NCBI GenBank assembly: GCA_028278625.1
Contig: JANQDY010000223.1
Location: 1 to 64,000 of the forward strand
DNA length: 64,000 nucleotides
From: Thermodesulfobacteriota bacterium
GTDB taxonomy: Bacteria; Desulfobacterota; DSM-4660; Desulfatiglandales; Desulfatiglandaceae
Direction: 5' to 3'
Shown here: piece after piece, positions 17,909-27,317 of the stretch
Layout: each line of letters starts with the position of its first letter
Position numbering within the stretch: position 1 is the stretch's first letter
Translations under genes and position numbers: made by a program
The notes under the pieces: generated by a model
Told to the model about the DNA's origin: nothing
The model's database searches: none
Seen by the model: the letters and a program-made list of their open reading frames with translations, nothing else

Positions 17909-19306
17909 TTGATTGACGCACAACATCAAGAATCCCCGTTGAATATCCCAGGGTCCAGATGTCTGGTGGTGGGTCTCGGAACCTCGGGATATTGGGCTGC
18001 CAGATGGCTGGCCGGAAAGGGTGTTGATGTCACGGTGAGCGACATCCGAAAGGCATCTCAGCTGCATCCTGAATTCCTGGAAGATCTCAAGGCGCTGGGA
18101 GTAAGGCTTGAAACCGGAGGACACCAAAAAAGGACCTTCCTTGAAACGGATGTCATCGTTGTAAGCCCGGGCGTTCCCATGGATACGCCTATTATGGCCG
18201 CGGCAATAAAAAGGCAAATCCCCGTCATGGGAGAGATGGAACTGGCAGCCCGACATGTGAATGCACCCATGATTGCCGTAACCGGTACCAACGGCAAAAC
18301 CACGGCGACCGCATTTCTGGGGCAGATGCTTGAAGATGCAGGAAAACGCGTCTTTGTGGGCGGCAATATCGGCACCCCTTTGACGGCTTACCTGGCACAA
18401 GAAAAAGAAGCCGACTATTTGGTTCTGGAAATCAGCAGTTTCCAACTGGATACTGCCGACAGTTTCACTCCCCTCATTTCCGTTATTCTCAACATCTCTC
18501 CAGACCACCTTGATCGGTACATCCACTATCAGGCATATATTGATTCAAAACTTCGAATCTTCAGAAATCAGGGCCCCGGACAGACGGTCATCTTAAATAA
18601 TGATGATCCGGTACTCAAAAAGGCTGTCCCGCCTCCGGGGACAAGAGTTCTCCGCTACGGATTAGGAAAAGGAGAAGAAACAGACGCCTTCATTTTGACG
18701 GGTAAAACCCTTTTGGCAGGGAAAAGCCGTTTCGACCTGGGTTCTTTTTCACTGCCCGGCCGGCACAACCTGGAAAACCTCCTGGCCGTTGTTCTGGCGG
18801 GACAGGTCCTTGATCTGGCTCACGATCCCATTCAGAAAACCATTGACACGTTCAAGGGGCTTCAAAACCGTCTGGAACATGTCAGCACAAACCGTTTTTT
18901 GCCCCACCAAAAGGACGTTCGATTTTACAATGATTCAAAGGCGACCAATGTGGATGCTGCTGTGAGAGCCGTACAGAGTTTTGACAAACCACTGGTCCTT
19001 ATCGCCGGCGGAAGGCACAAGGGTTCGGACTACCAACCGCTTGTTCATGCCTCGAGAGATAATGTCAAGGGGGCCGTTTTCATGGGAGAAGCGGCAAACC
19101 TTCTGGCTGAAGCCTTTGAAGGCGAAATCCCTTATTCTTTGGCAATTACCATGCAGGAGGCCGTCCGGAAAGCTTTTTTGATGGCCGAAACCGGGGATGT
19201 GGTGCTCCTGGCGCCTGCTTGCTCAAGCTTTGATATGTTTGAGAACTACGATCACCGTGGCAGGGTGTTCAAAGCCGCCGTTATGGAAGTCTTAGATGGC
19301 AGATAA
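17909..19306 (+). CDS. murD: UDP-MurNAc-L-alanine:D-glutamate ligase MurD
   Basis: A 465-residue Mur ligase adding D-Glu. It has an N-terminal Rossmann-like motif (VVGLGTSGYWAA), the ATP site VTGTNGKTTATAF, ISSFQLD and the late NDSKATN motif. The start is TTG 17909; a strong GAGGTGAT Shine-Dalgarno overlapping the mraY stop supports it. The 3' end overlaps ftsW by 11 bp. Confidence 0.95.
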   Translation: MIDAQHQESPLNIPGSRCLVVGLGTSGYWAARWLAGKGVDVTVSDIRKASQLHPEFLEDLKALGVRLETGGHQKRTFLETDVIVVSPGVPMDTPIMAAAIKRQIPVMGEMELAARHVNAPMIAVTGTNGKTTATAFLGQMLEDAGKRVFVGGNIGTPLTAYLAQEKEADYLVLEISSFQLDTADSFTPLISVILNISPDHLDRYIHYQAYIDSKLRIFRNQGPGQTVILNNDDPVLKKAVPPPGTRVLRYGLGKGEETDAFILTGKTLLAGKSRFDLGSFSLPGRHNLENLLAVVLAGQVLDLAHDPIQKTIDTFKGLQNRLEHVSTNRFLPHQKDVRFYNDSKATNVDAAVRAVQSFDKPLVLIAGGRHKGSDYQPLVHASRDNVKGAVFMGEAANLLAEAFEGEIPYSLAITMQEAVRKAFLMAETGDVVLLAPACSSFDMFENYDHRGRVFKAAVMEVLDGR

Positions 19307-20399
19307 AACCAAAATAACCGCAGGGTACAACCTTATGGTCCTCATACCGGTGATTCTTCTGATTGCCCTGGGTATGCTCATGGTCTACAGCGCCAGCGGC
19401 AACCTGGCCGAACACCGGTTTGGGGACAGCAATTTCTACCTGAAAAGACAGATCCTTTTCTGCGCAATCGGCATCACGGCCATGCTGGTCACGCGCTATA
19501 TCCCCTGTACGCTCTACAAAAAAATGGTATATCCCCTGCTGCTCTTGAGCATATTGCTCCTTGTGGTTCTGTTTGTTCCCGGCCTGGGCCGTAAAGTGGG
19601 TGGTGCTTACCGATGGATAAACCTGGGTGGGTTTTCCTTTCAACCTTCTGAAATGGTCAAGTTCTCCCTGGCCGTCTATCTGGCCTATTCCATGAGCAAA
19701 AAGGGTTCGGACCTGGAATTGTTTGCAAAAGGCCTATTGCCCCATTTGCTGGTCGTGGGAACATTCATGGTGCTCATTTACCTTCAGCCGGACCTTGGAA
19801 CAGCGGTCATTATCGGCGCCTGGGCATGGGTGTTGCTCTTTGTGGGGGGCGTTAAAGTCTGGCAGCTCCTTTCCCTTTTCCTTCTCTCTGTCCCATTCTT
19901 CTTCTATCTGGTCTTAAATGCCGAATACAGGGTTAAAAGATGGCTCGCCTTCTTGAATCCATGGGACGATCCAAAAGGGATCGGTTTTCAGATCATACAC
20001 TCCTTTCTGGCCTTTGGCTCAGGCGGTATTTTCGGCGCGGGCCTGGGTAACAGCAAACAGAAACTCTTCTATTTGCCCGAACCCCATACGGATTTTGCAC
20101 TTTCCATCATGGGGGAAGAGCTGGGCTTCGTGGGAGTGACGGCCACCATCGTCCTTTTCGGAATTCTGATAATCGGCGGCATGCGCATCGCTTTGAAGTC
20201 CAAAGATCTCTACAGCAGTTATCTGGCCCTCGGTTTGACCTGCTTCCTGGGCCTCCAGGTCATTGTCAATATGGCCGTGGTCCTGGGATTGTTGCCCACA
20301 AAAGGGTTGACACTCCCCTTTATCAGTTACGGCGGCTCATCTCTGGTGATGACATTGGCTGGCATCGGAGTGCTGCTCAATATTTCTTCGAGGAATTGA
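19296..20399 (+). CDS. ftsW: Lipid II polymerase FtsW (SEDS family)
   Basis: A 367-residue polytopic SEDS glycosyltransferase that polymerises lipid II at the septum with FtsI. The C-terminal LPFISYGGSSL signature is exact, and the long periplasmic loop contains the YRVKRWLAFLNPW segment typical of the family. It overlaps the end of murD. The similar rod-shape protein RodA is excluded mainly by context in the dcw cluster. Confidence 0.94.
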   Translation: MADKTKITAGYNLMVLIPVILLIALGMLMVYSASGNLAEHRFGDSNFYLKRQILFCAIGITAMLVTRYIPCTLYKKMVYPLLLLSILLLVVLFVPGLGRKVGGAYRWINLGGFSFQPSEMVKFSLAVYLAYSMSKKGSDLELFAKGLLPHLLVVGTFMVLIYLQPDLGTAVIIGAWAWVLLFVGGVKVWQLLSLFLLSVPFFFYLVLNAEYRVKRWLAFLNPWDDPKGIGFQIIHSFLAFGSGGIFGAGLGNSKQKLFYLPEPHTDFALSIMGEELGFVGVTATIVLFGILIIGGMRIALKSKDLYSSYLALGLTCFLGLQVIVNMAVVLGLLPTKGLTLPFISYGGSSLVMTLAGIGVLLNISSRN

Positions 20400-20415
20400 C
20401 AGAGGTGATCCACCC

Positions 20416-21543
20416 ATGAGGAACGACAACAGAAAAGGACTCGGGTGTATCATCGCAGGTGGAGGAACCGGTGGCCACCTTTTTCCGGGAATTGCCATTG
20501 CCAGGGAGCTTAGGGAAAGATGCGAGGACGCATCCGTTCTGTTCGTCGTGGGACACAGAAGGATGGAATCGGAAATCCTTCAAAAACACGGATTTCAGGT
20601 GGCCTTTATCCATGTTGAAGGGATGAAAGGCCGTGGTTGGAAAAAGGGGGTTGCCGTTTTAGCGATGCTTCCAGGTAGTATTCTCCAGTCCATCAGAATC
20701 ATCAGGGATTTCCGGCCTGCCGTTGTGATCGGTGTAGGGGGATATTCGTCGGGCCCCTTCTGCCTGGCCGCAAGGCTGATGGGCGTACCCACGGCAATTC
20801 ATGAACAGAATTCCTATCCGGGTCTGACCAACCGTCTGCTCTCCCCTTTGGTTGATCAAATTTTCATCTCTTTTGAGGAAAGCGCGCCCCATTTCAAAGG
20901 CGGAAAAACGGTTCTCACGGGTAACCCCGTAAGGCGCGAACTGACATCGCCGCCGCCTGCTTCAGCCCCCTCAAGCAGCCCTTTCACGGTTCTGGTAGTG
21001 GGTGGCAGCCAGGGAGCAAAGGCCATTAATGATATATTTGTAGAAGCCTATGACGTTTTAAGAAAAGAGGGAAAAGCGCCCGATGTCATTCATCAGACCG
21101 GAAAACAGGATCATCAAAAGGTGCTTGAGAGTTACCGGACAAAAGTGCCAGACGCCCTTGCGTCTCGCGCAAACGTACTCCCGTTTATCGAAGATATGGC
21201 CTCAGCATACCAGCGTGCGGATCTGGTGGTCGGCCGGGCGGGCGCCACAACCCTGTTTGAGCTGGCTGCCCTTGGAAAACCATCCATCCTCATCCCTTAC
21301 CCCTATGCCACAAACGGACATCAGGAAACCAATGCACGATCTTTGGCCCAAACCGGAGGAGCGGAGATGATCCTTCAAGAGGATCTGAGCATAAGGGGAC
21401 TCGCGGACAGGCTGGCATACCATATGGACCATCCCCAACAGCTAAAGGCCATGGGTGATGCCGCGAAAAAGTTCAGTCGCCCGGATGCGGATCGAATCAT
21501 CGTGGATCACATTTTCAAACTCATTGGCGGGGCTCAGGAATGA
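20416..21543 (+). CDS. murG: UDP-GlcNAc:lipid I N-acetylglucosaminyltransferase MurG
   Basis: A 375-residue peripheral inner-membrane GT28 enzyme making lipid II. The N-terminal glycine loop GGGTGGHLFPG (residues 15-25), HEQNSYPG, GGSQGA, RAGATTLFEL and the nucleotide-binding PYPYATNGHQ segment are present. The gene ends in an ATGA overlap with murC. Length and order are standard. Confidence 0.96.
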   Translation: MRNDNRKGLGCIIAGGGTGGHLFPGIAIARELRERCEDASVLFVVGHRRMESEILQKHGFQVAFIHVEGMKGRGWKKGVAVLAMLPGSILQSIRIIRDFRPAVVIGVGGYSSGPFCLAARLMGVPTAIHEQNSYPGLTNRLLSPLVDQIFISFEESAPHFKGGKTVLTGNPVRRELTSPPPASAPSSSPFTVLVVGGSQGAKAINDIFVEAYDVLRKEGKAPDVIHQTGKQDHQKVLESYRTKVPDALASRANVLPFIEDMASAYQRADLVVGRAGATTLFELAALGKPSILIPYPYATNGHQETNARSLAQTGGAEMILQEDLSIRGLADRLAYHMDHPQQLKAMGDAAKKFSRPDADRIIVDHIFKLIGGAQE

Positions 21544-22916
21544 AACAGTTCGGCAAAGCAAAACACATTCATTTTGTTGGTATCGGGGGCATCGGCATGA
21601 GCGGGTTGGCCGAACTGCTGATAAACCTGGGATACATTGTCAGCGGATCGGATCTGAATGATTCCGCCGCCACCAGAAGGCTTGGAAAACTGGGATGCCG
21701 TGTGTTCAAAGGGCATGACCGCAACAACATACAAGGGGCAGACGTTGTGGTCTATTCTTCCGCGGTCGGTTTAGAGAATCCTGAGCTTCAGGAAGCGAAG
21801 GAGGGCTATGTTCCCGTCATCCCCAGGGCTGAAATGCTGGCTGAACTCATGCGACTCAAATACGGCGTGGCCATTGCCGGTGCCCACGGCAAAACCACAA
21901 CCACATCAATGGTCGCCTCCGTTTTGACACGGGGAAATCTCGACCCGACCGTCGTCATCGGCGGGCGGCTGGATATCTGGGGGGGGTCCAATGCCAAGCT
22001 GGGCCAGGGGGATGTCCTTGTGGCGGAAGCAGACGAAAGCGATGGGTCGTTTCTGGCCCTATCCCCCACCATCGCCGTAGTGACCAACATTGATCGGGAA
22101 CACATGGATCATTACGGCAGCATGCCGGCGATTCGACGGACCTTTGTAGACTTCATCAACAAGATTCCATTTTACGGTACGGCGATCCTCTGTCAGGACG
22201 ATGAGGAGATTCATGGCATTATCCCTCAGCTGAAGAAGAGATACATCACTTACGGCTTGAGTACACAGGCCGATTTAAGGGGAAAGGATCTCAGAAGGGA
22301 GAAATGGGGTACCAGTCTGGAGGTCATTTACCACAATCGTACCATGGGCCGCATTTTTGTTGGCATTCCCGGTGAGCACAATGCCTTAAACGCCCTGGCG
22401 GCCACCGCCGTGGGTCTTGAGTTGGATCTTGAAATGGAAATCATTCGTGAAGGGCTTGCGGCCCTGGGGGGCCTTGCCCGCAGGTTACAGATCAAGGGAG
22501 AAAGCAATGGCATCACCTTTATGGATGATTACGGACATCATCCCACGGAAATCGTGGCAACCCTTAAAACCGTAAAGGGGTGCTGGCCGGAAAAACGGCT
22601 GGTTGTCGTGTTTCAGCCGCACCGCTATACCCGCACCCAGGCGTTGTTGGACCGTTTTGTGATCTCTTTTAACGACGCGGATGTTCTTGTGGTGACACCC
22701 ATTTATCCCGCGGGAGAAGATCCCATTGACAATATCAACGCCCAAAATCTGGCACGGGAAATCAAAGAGCATGGACACAAGGAAGTGCTCTTATGCTCGG
22801 ACTTAACGGAAGTTGTCCCGACCCTTGAAAGGTTGCTCACTCCCGGGGATATCGTTTTGACATTGGGAGCGGGCAACATTCACAAGGAAGGGGAACGTTT
22901 CTTGGAACGATCGTAA
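21540..22916 (+). CDS. murC: UDP-MurNAc:L-alanine ligase MurC
   Basis: A 458-residue Mur ligase adding the first stem residue. FVGIGGIGMSGLAELL is the N-terminal UDP-binding motif, AHGKTTTTSMV the ATP loop, and DDYGHHPTEI the late signature. It overlaps murG by four bases and is 12 bp before murB. Standard length. Confidence 0.96.
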   Translation: MKQFGKAKHIHFVGIGGIGMSGLAELLINLGYIVSGSDLNDSAATRRLGKLGCRVFKGHDRNNIQGADVVVYSSAVGLENPELQEAKEGYVPVIPRAEMLAELMRLKYGVAIAGAHGKTTTTSMVASVLTRGNLDPTVVIGGRLDIWGGSNAKLGQGDVLVAEADESDGSFLALSPTIAVVTNIDREHMDHYGSMPAIRRTFVDFINKIPFYGTAILCQDDEEIHGIIPQLKKRYITYGLSTQADLRGKDLRREKWGTSLEVIYHNRTMGRIFVGIPGEHNALNALAATAVGLELDLEMEIIREGLAALGGLARRLQIKGESNGITFMDDYGHHPTEIVATLKTVKGCWPEKRLVVVFQPHRYTRTQALLDRFVISFNDADVLVVTPIYPAGEDPIDNINAQNLAREIKEHGHKEVLLCSDLTEVVPTLERLLTPGDIVLTLGAGNIHKEGERFLERS

Positions 22917-22928
22917 GAAATAACGAAC

Positions 22929-23855
22929 ATGGATAGCCATCAAAAGGGAACCTTTGAGAGCATTGCGAGAGAGGGGGTCAGCTTTGATTACCCAATGCAT
23001 CGACTCACAACATATAAGGTGGGCGGGCCTGTTGAAGTCCTTTGGGACGCTTCTGACCTCACCCTACTCGGAAAGGGGATGTTGTACCTTTCCGCTGAAG
23101 GGATTCCCTACGGCGTATTTGGTAATGGCAGCAATTTGCTGGTGACGGATGGTGGCATTGATGGCGTCATGATTCGGTTGCGGGGGTTACTTGCGGAGAT
23201 CAGAAAAAGCACGGATGATGCCAGGGATGCTTTCACCCTTTGGGCGGGTGGCGGCGTTCAATTGGCTGATCTGATGAATTTCTGCCGGAGAAATGGCATG
23301 TCGGGCCTTGAATTTCTGGCGGGGATACCCGGAACCGTAGGGGGTGCCGTGGCCATGAATGCCGGAGCGTTCGGACATGAGATAAAGGAAAGAACCATTT
23401 CCGTTCAATTGATGACCACCAGAGGGGAACAGATGGAAATGCACCGTTCAGAAGTCGCGTTTTCATACAGAAGCTTTCATATGGAAAAGGGGACGGTCAT
23501 CACTGGCGCCTGTTTTGGCCTGAATGTCTCCACCGGAAAGGCGGTCTCTGAAATAATGAGCGGATTCTTGAAGATTCGAAAGGAAACCCAACCACAGGGG
23601 TTTCCCAGCGCCGGCAGCGTGTTTAAGAATCCGCCCGGTGATTATGCCGGCAGGCTCATTGAAGAAGCGGGCCTTAAAGGGAAGAGAATTGGCGGTGCCA
23701 TGGTCTCGGAAAAGCACGCCAATTACATCTTGAACACCGGAAATGCCACAGCCAAGGACATTCTTTCGCTCATGGACCTGATACGGGAAGCGGTCTTAAA
23801 GACATCAGGCATAAGCCTTGAGCCAGAAATCAGAATCCTGGGGAAACGGGTATAG
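22929..23855 (+). CDS. murB: UDP-N-acetylenolpyruvoylglucosamine reductase MurB
   Basis: A 308-residue FAD enzyme that reduces UDP-GlcNAc-enolpyruvate to UDP-MurNAc. FAD-binding GNGSNLLV and the GIPGTVGGAVAMNAGAFG motif are present, followed by the catalytic-Ser region FPSAGSVFKNP and a C-terminal glutamate motif (SLEPEIRILG). The size fits the shorter type II MurB. Placement between murC and ftsQ, where many Gammaproteobacteria have ddlB, is common in Deltaproteobacteria and Gram-positives. Confidence 0.94.
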   Translation: MDSHQKGTFESIAREGVSFDYPMHRLTTYKVGGPVEVLWDASDLTLLGKGMLYLSAEGIPYGVFGNGSNLLVTDGGIDGVMIRLRGLLAEIRKSTDDARDAFTLWAGGGVQLADLMNFCRRNGMSGLEFLAGIPGTVGGAVAMNAGAFGHEIKERTISVQLMTTRGEQMEMHRSEVAFSYRSFHMEKGTVITGACFGLNVSTGKAVSEIMSGFLKIRKETQPQGFPSAGSVFKNPPGDYAGRLIEEAGLKGKRIGGAMVSEKHANYILNTGNATAKDILSLMDLIREAVLKTSGISLEPEIRILGKRV

Positions 23856-23897
23856 GGGATCAGGGGGACTGTTTCGGAACGGACGGACAAATTGGCC

Positions 23898-24740
23898 ATG
23901 AAAATAAACTTGAGAAGAAAACCGGGACGAAAAAGTGCTCCCCGCCCCAAAAAGGGATCTTCAGGTCTGCCGTTAGCCGGCGTTTTGCGAAACATCGGCT
24001 CGGGATTTCTGAAAGTCTCTCTGTATCTGGCCGTTTTGATGGCCGTCAGTCTAACTTTCGTGGCGCTCTACAACTACCTGCTCTCCTCCCCCTATATGAA
24101 ACTGGAGCGGGTCGAAATACACGGGATTGACGAAAGTATCAGAAGCGATCTCCTTGAAATGTGCGGATTGACATCGGAAAAGGGGCTTTTGAGCATCAAA
24201 CTGGAAGCTTTGAAAAAGAAAATGGAAAAGCATCCATGGGTCAGGACGGCGACGGTTGAGCGGAAATTCCCGGATACCCTGATCGTACAGGTGGAAAAAG
24301 AAGAACCGGCGATGATGGTCTTGATGGATAAACTCTATTATATGAACCGGCACGGGGAACTGTTTAAACCGGTCCTGCCAACGGATGAAATAGACTTCCC
24401 CGTTTTGACGGGTCTCACCCTCAATGACCCGGACAAAAGGGCCACGTTAAATCAGGCGGCCCACATTCTGGAAATTGTGGGCAGGGAAAAGGACCGGTGG
24501 TCCCTTAATCATCTTTCCGAAATACATCACAATGAAAATGGCGGAATATCTATTTACTTCAGCCATCTGTCAGCCGCAATCCGCATTCCCAAAGGGGATC
24601 TGGCCGGCAAAATGGATGCGCTCAGACAGGTAACGAACCATCTGAAGGAATCGGGGAAAATAAACCTTGTAACCCAGATTGATCTGAACCACGCGGATGG
24701 CGCAATCGTCTCTTTTAAGAAGCATCAGTTTCCAGGATGA
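23898..24740 (+). CDS. ftsQ: Cell division protein FtsQ
   Basis: A 280-residue bitopic divisome protein linking FtsL/FtsB to late division proteins. It has a strongly basic cytoplasmic tail (RRKPGRKS), one membrane segment (about 38-60), then a POTRA domain beginning LERVEIHGID with HPWVRTATVERKFPDTL, and the FtsQ beta domain. ATG 23898 is preferred; a TTG two codons upstream is possible. No ideal Shine-Dalgarno is seen. It is followed after 12 bp by ftsA. Confidence 0.88.
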   Translation: MKINLRRKPGRKSAPRPKKGSSGLPLAGVLRNIGSGFLKVSLYLAVLMAVSLTFVALYNYLLSSPYMKLERVEIHGIDESIRSDLLEMCGLTSEKGLLSIKLEALKKKMEKHPWVRTATVERKFPDTLIVQVEKEEPAMMVLMDKLYYMNRHGELFKPVLPTDEIDFPVLTGLTLNDPDKRATLNQAAHILEIVGREKDRWSLNHLSEIHHNENGGISIYFSHLSAAIRIPKGDLAGKMDALRQVTNHLKESGKINLVTQIDLNHADGAIVSFKKHQFPG

Positions 24741-24752
24741 GGTAATCATTTT

Positions 24753-25976
24753 ATGGGCATGGACATCATTGTAGGCCTGGATATCGGAACCACCAAGATC
24801 TGTGCAGTGGTGGGAGAGGTTCGGCCTGAAGGCCTGGAAATCATTGGTATGGGCAGCCATCCTTCTGAAGGCCTTAGAAAAGGTGTGGTCATCAACATTG
24901 AAAACACCGTGAATTCCATCAAAGCGGCCATAGAAGAGGCCGAGACAATGGCCGGATGTGAAATCGGTTCCGTATATGCCGGAATTGCGGGCGGACACAT
25001 TGAAGGGGTTAACAAACCAGGGGTCATTGCACTGAAAGAAAAGGAGGTGACCAAAAAGGACATTGAAAGGGTCATTGAGACGGCCAGCGCCGTGGCGGTT
25101 CCCATGGACCGGGAAGTCATCCATACGCTGGTTCAGGAGTTCATCGTGGATGATCAGGACGGCATCGTGGACCCTTTGGGAATGTCAGGTGTACGTTTGG
25201 AGGCAAAGGTCCATATTGTCACCGGTGCCGTGACTTCCGCACAGAACATCATCAAATGCGCCAACAGGGCCGGACTGGATGTTTACGACATTGTCCTTGA
25301 ATCACTGGCATCCAGTGAAGCGGTCCTCTCCAAAGAAGAGCGCAATTTGGGCGCGGCACTCATCGACTTTGGAGGCGGCACAACCGATCTGGCCCTTTTC
25401 TCCAAAGGCGCCATTAAACACACGTCGGTTCTGGCGCTGGGGGGTGACAATCTGACCTATGATATTGCGGTGGGTTTGAGAACACCGAAGCTGGAAGCTG
25501 AAAAGATCAAGATAAAATATGGGGCCGCCCTTTCATCCATGATCGGCAAGGATGATACCATTGAAGTCCCCGGGGTCGGCGGTAGAAGCCCGAGGACGCT
25601 TTCCAGACAAATCCTGGGAGAAATCCTGGAGCCGAGAGTTGAAGAGATCTTCACCCTGATTCACCAGGAACTGGTCGATTCAGGGTATGACGAACTTGCC
25701 AGTTCAGGGGTTGTTGTAACGGGGGGATCTGCTGAGCTTCCGGGTATCAGCGAAATGGCCGAGCAGATCTTCAATGCCCCGGCCCGGGTCGGCTATCCGC
25801 AGGATGTCCAGGGTCTCGTGGATCTCATCAACAAACCCATGTACGCCACGGCCGTGGGCCTTGTTCTGTATGGCGCCAAAACCTACAAACAGAAAAAGAA
25901 ATTTCGAATTCGGGATTCCAATATTTTTCATCTCGTGATTGCCAGGATGAAACGTTGGTTTAGGGACATTGTTTAA
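24753..25976 (+). CDS. ftsA: Cell division protein FtsA
   Basis: A 407-residue actin-like ATPase that tethers FtsZ to the inner membrane. The phosphate-1 motif GLDIGTTKICAVVGE, the 1C-domain region, FGGGTTDLALF and the late VVTGGSAELPG are present. The C-terminus ends in a basic amphipathic stretch (FHLVIARMKRWFRDIV), the expected membrane-targeting helix. The Shine-Dalgarno GATGAGGT overlaps the ftsQ stop. Confidence 0.96.
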   Translation: MGMDIIVGLDIGTTKICAVVGEVRPEGLEIIGMGSHPSEGLRKGVVINIENTVNSIKAAIEEAETMAGCEIGSVYAGIAGGHIEGVNKPGVIALKEKEVTKKDIERVIETASAVAVPMDREVIHTLVQEFIVDDQDGIVDPLGMSGVRLEAKVHIVTGAVTSAQNIIKCANRAGLDVYDIVLESLASSEAVLSKEERNLGAALIDFGGGTTDLALFSKGAIKHTSVLALGGDNLTYDIAVGLRTPKLEAEKIKIKYGAALSSMIGKDDTIEVPGVGGRSPRTLSRQILGEILEPRVEEIFTLIHQELVDSGYDELASSGVVVTGGSAELPGISEMAEQIFNAPARVGYPQDVQGLVDLINKPMYATAVGLVLYGAKTYKQKKKFRIRDSNIFHLVIARMKRWFRDIV

Positions 25977-26002
25977 CTTTTAACAGTGAAGGAGGGAGTA
26001 AA

Positions 26003-27271
26003 ATGAAATTTGAATTTGTGGACGAAGTGGAAAGGGGAGCCTATCATGCCAGAATAAAGGTTCTGGGCATTGGGGGCGCAGGCGGAAATGCCATCAACAA
26101 TATGATCAATTCCGATCTTAGAGGCGTGGAATTCGTGGTGGCAAATACGGATTGCCAGGATCTCGACCGATCTTCCTGCACCAAGAAGATACAGTTGGGA
26201 CCGGAGATCACCATGGGTCTTGGCGCCGGTGCGGATCCCGAAGTCGGAAAAAGCGCGGCTGAAGAGAGTCTGCATGAAGTCAGGGAGGCACTGGATAGAT
26301 CGGACATGGTCTTTATAACGGCGGGCATGGGTGGTGGAACCGGCACGGGCGCCTCACCGGTTGCCGCCAGGGAAAGCAAGGAAAGTAATGCCCTTACCGT
26401 GGCGGTCGTGACAAAGCCCTTCAAATTTGAGGGTGAAAAAAGAATGAATCAGGCCCTGGAAGGTATTGAGCAGCTGAAGAAGGAAGTTGACAGCATTATC
26501 GTTATCCCCAACGAGCGGCTCAAAACCATTGGCGAGAAAACCACTTCATTCAAAGAACTCATCGCCAAAGCGGATGACGTTCTGCTTCAAGCCGTCAAAG
26601 GGATTTCCGATCTCATCATGAGCAGCGGCTTCATCAACCTCGATTTTGCGGACGTGAGGAAGGTGATGTCGAGAAACGGCACGGCCATCATGGGCATGGG
26701 CCGGGCATCCGGAGATAAACGGGCCGTGGATGCGGCCCAACAGGCCATTAACAGCCCGCTTCTTGAAGATATTTCCATTGAAGGTGCAAAAGGCCTGTTA
26801 ATGAACCTCACCGGTCCATCGGACATGACCATGGAAGAAGTTGATGAAGCCTCAAGTTACATCAAAGAAGAGGCCAAGGAAGCGGAAGTCTTCTGGGGGC
26901 TTGTCTATGATGACAACATGGGAGATGAAATTCAGGTGACGGTTGTGGCAACGGGGATTGATGGTTGCGATGAGAACAAGTCCAGTGGCCGAGTGGTGAC
27001 ACTGAACAATGAAGCTCCCAAAAAATCGGTTCAGGATTACGCCAAAGTGGTCAATTTAAGAGATGTGACCGTCGAGGACATTGAAGAGGAATGGACCGTC
27101 AAGAAAGACGGCGTGTGTCTCGATACACCGACATTTGCGAGAATGGGATCAAAACCGGATAATCCGTTAAGTGAAGGGCTCGAAAAGAAGAAAAAAAAGA
27201 GCTTCTTTGACAAGTTCCGGATGAAGGACAGCCTGGATTATCCCACGTTTTTGAGGGTAAAAGCCGATTAG
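26003..27271 (+). CDS. ftsZ: Cell division GTPase FtsZ
   Basis: A 422-residue tubulin homologue forming the Z ring. The signature GGGTGTGASPVAA lies near residue 108, NxDxxDL-type nucleotide contacts follow, and an acidic linker leads to the C-terminal peptide LDYPTFLRVKAD. That peptide corresponds to the conserved FtsA/ZipA-binding tail (usually DIPxFLR). A strong AAGGAGGGAG Shine-Dalgarno precedes the ATG, consistent with high expression. It is the last gene of the dcw cluster. Confidence 0.97.
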   Translation: MKFEFVDEVERGAYHARIKVLGIGGAGGNAINNMINSDLRGVEFVVANTDCQDLDRSSCTKKIQLGPEITMGLGAGADPEVGKSAAEESLHEVREALDRSDMVFITAGMGGGTGTGASPVAARESKESNALTVAVVTKPFKFEGEKRMNQALEGIEQLKKEVDSIIVIPNERLKTIGEKTTSFKELIAKADDVLLQAVKGISDLIMSSGFINLDFADVRKVMSRNGTAIMGMGRASGDKRAVDAAQQAINSPLLEDISIEGAKGLLMNLTGPSDMTMEEVDEASSYIKEEAKEAEVFWGLVYDDNMGDEIQVTVVATGIDGCDENKSSGRVVTLNNEAPKKSVQDYAKVVNLRDVTVEDIEEEWTVKKDGVCLDTPTFARMGSKPDNPLSEGLEKKKKKSFFDKFRMKDSLDYPTFLRVKAD

Positions 27272-27317
27272 CCGGTAACCGATTGAATATTTTTGACATT
27301 GAGAGGACAAAGGCCAA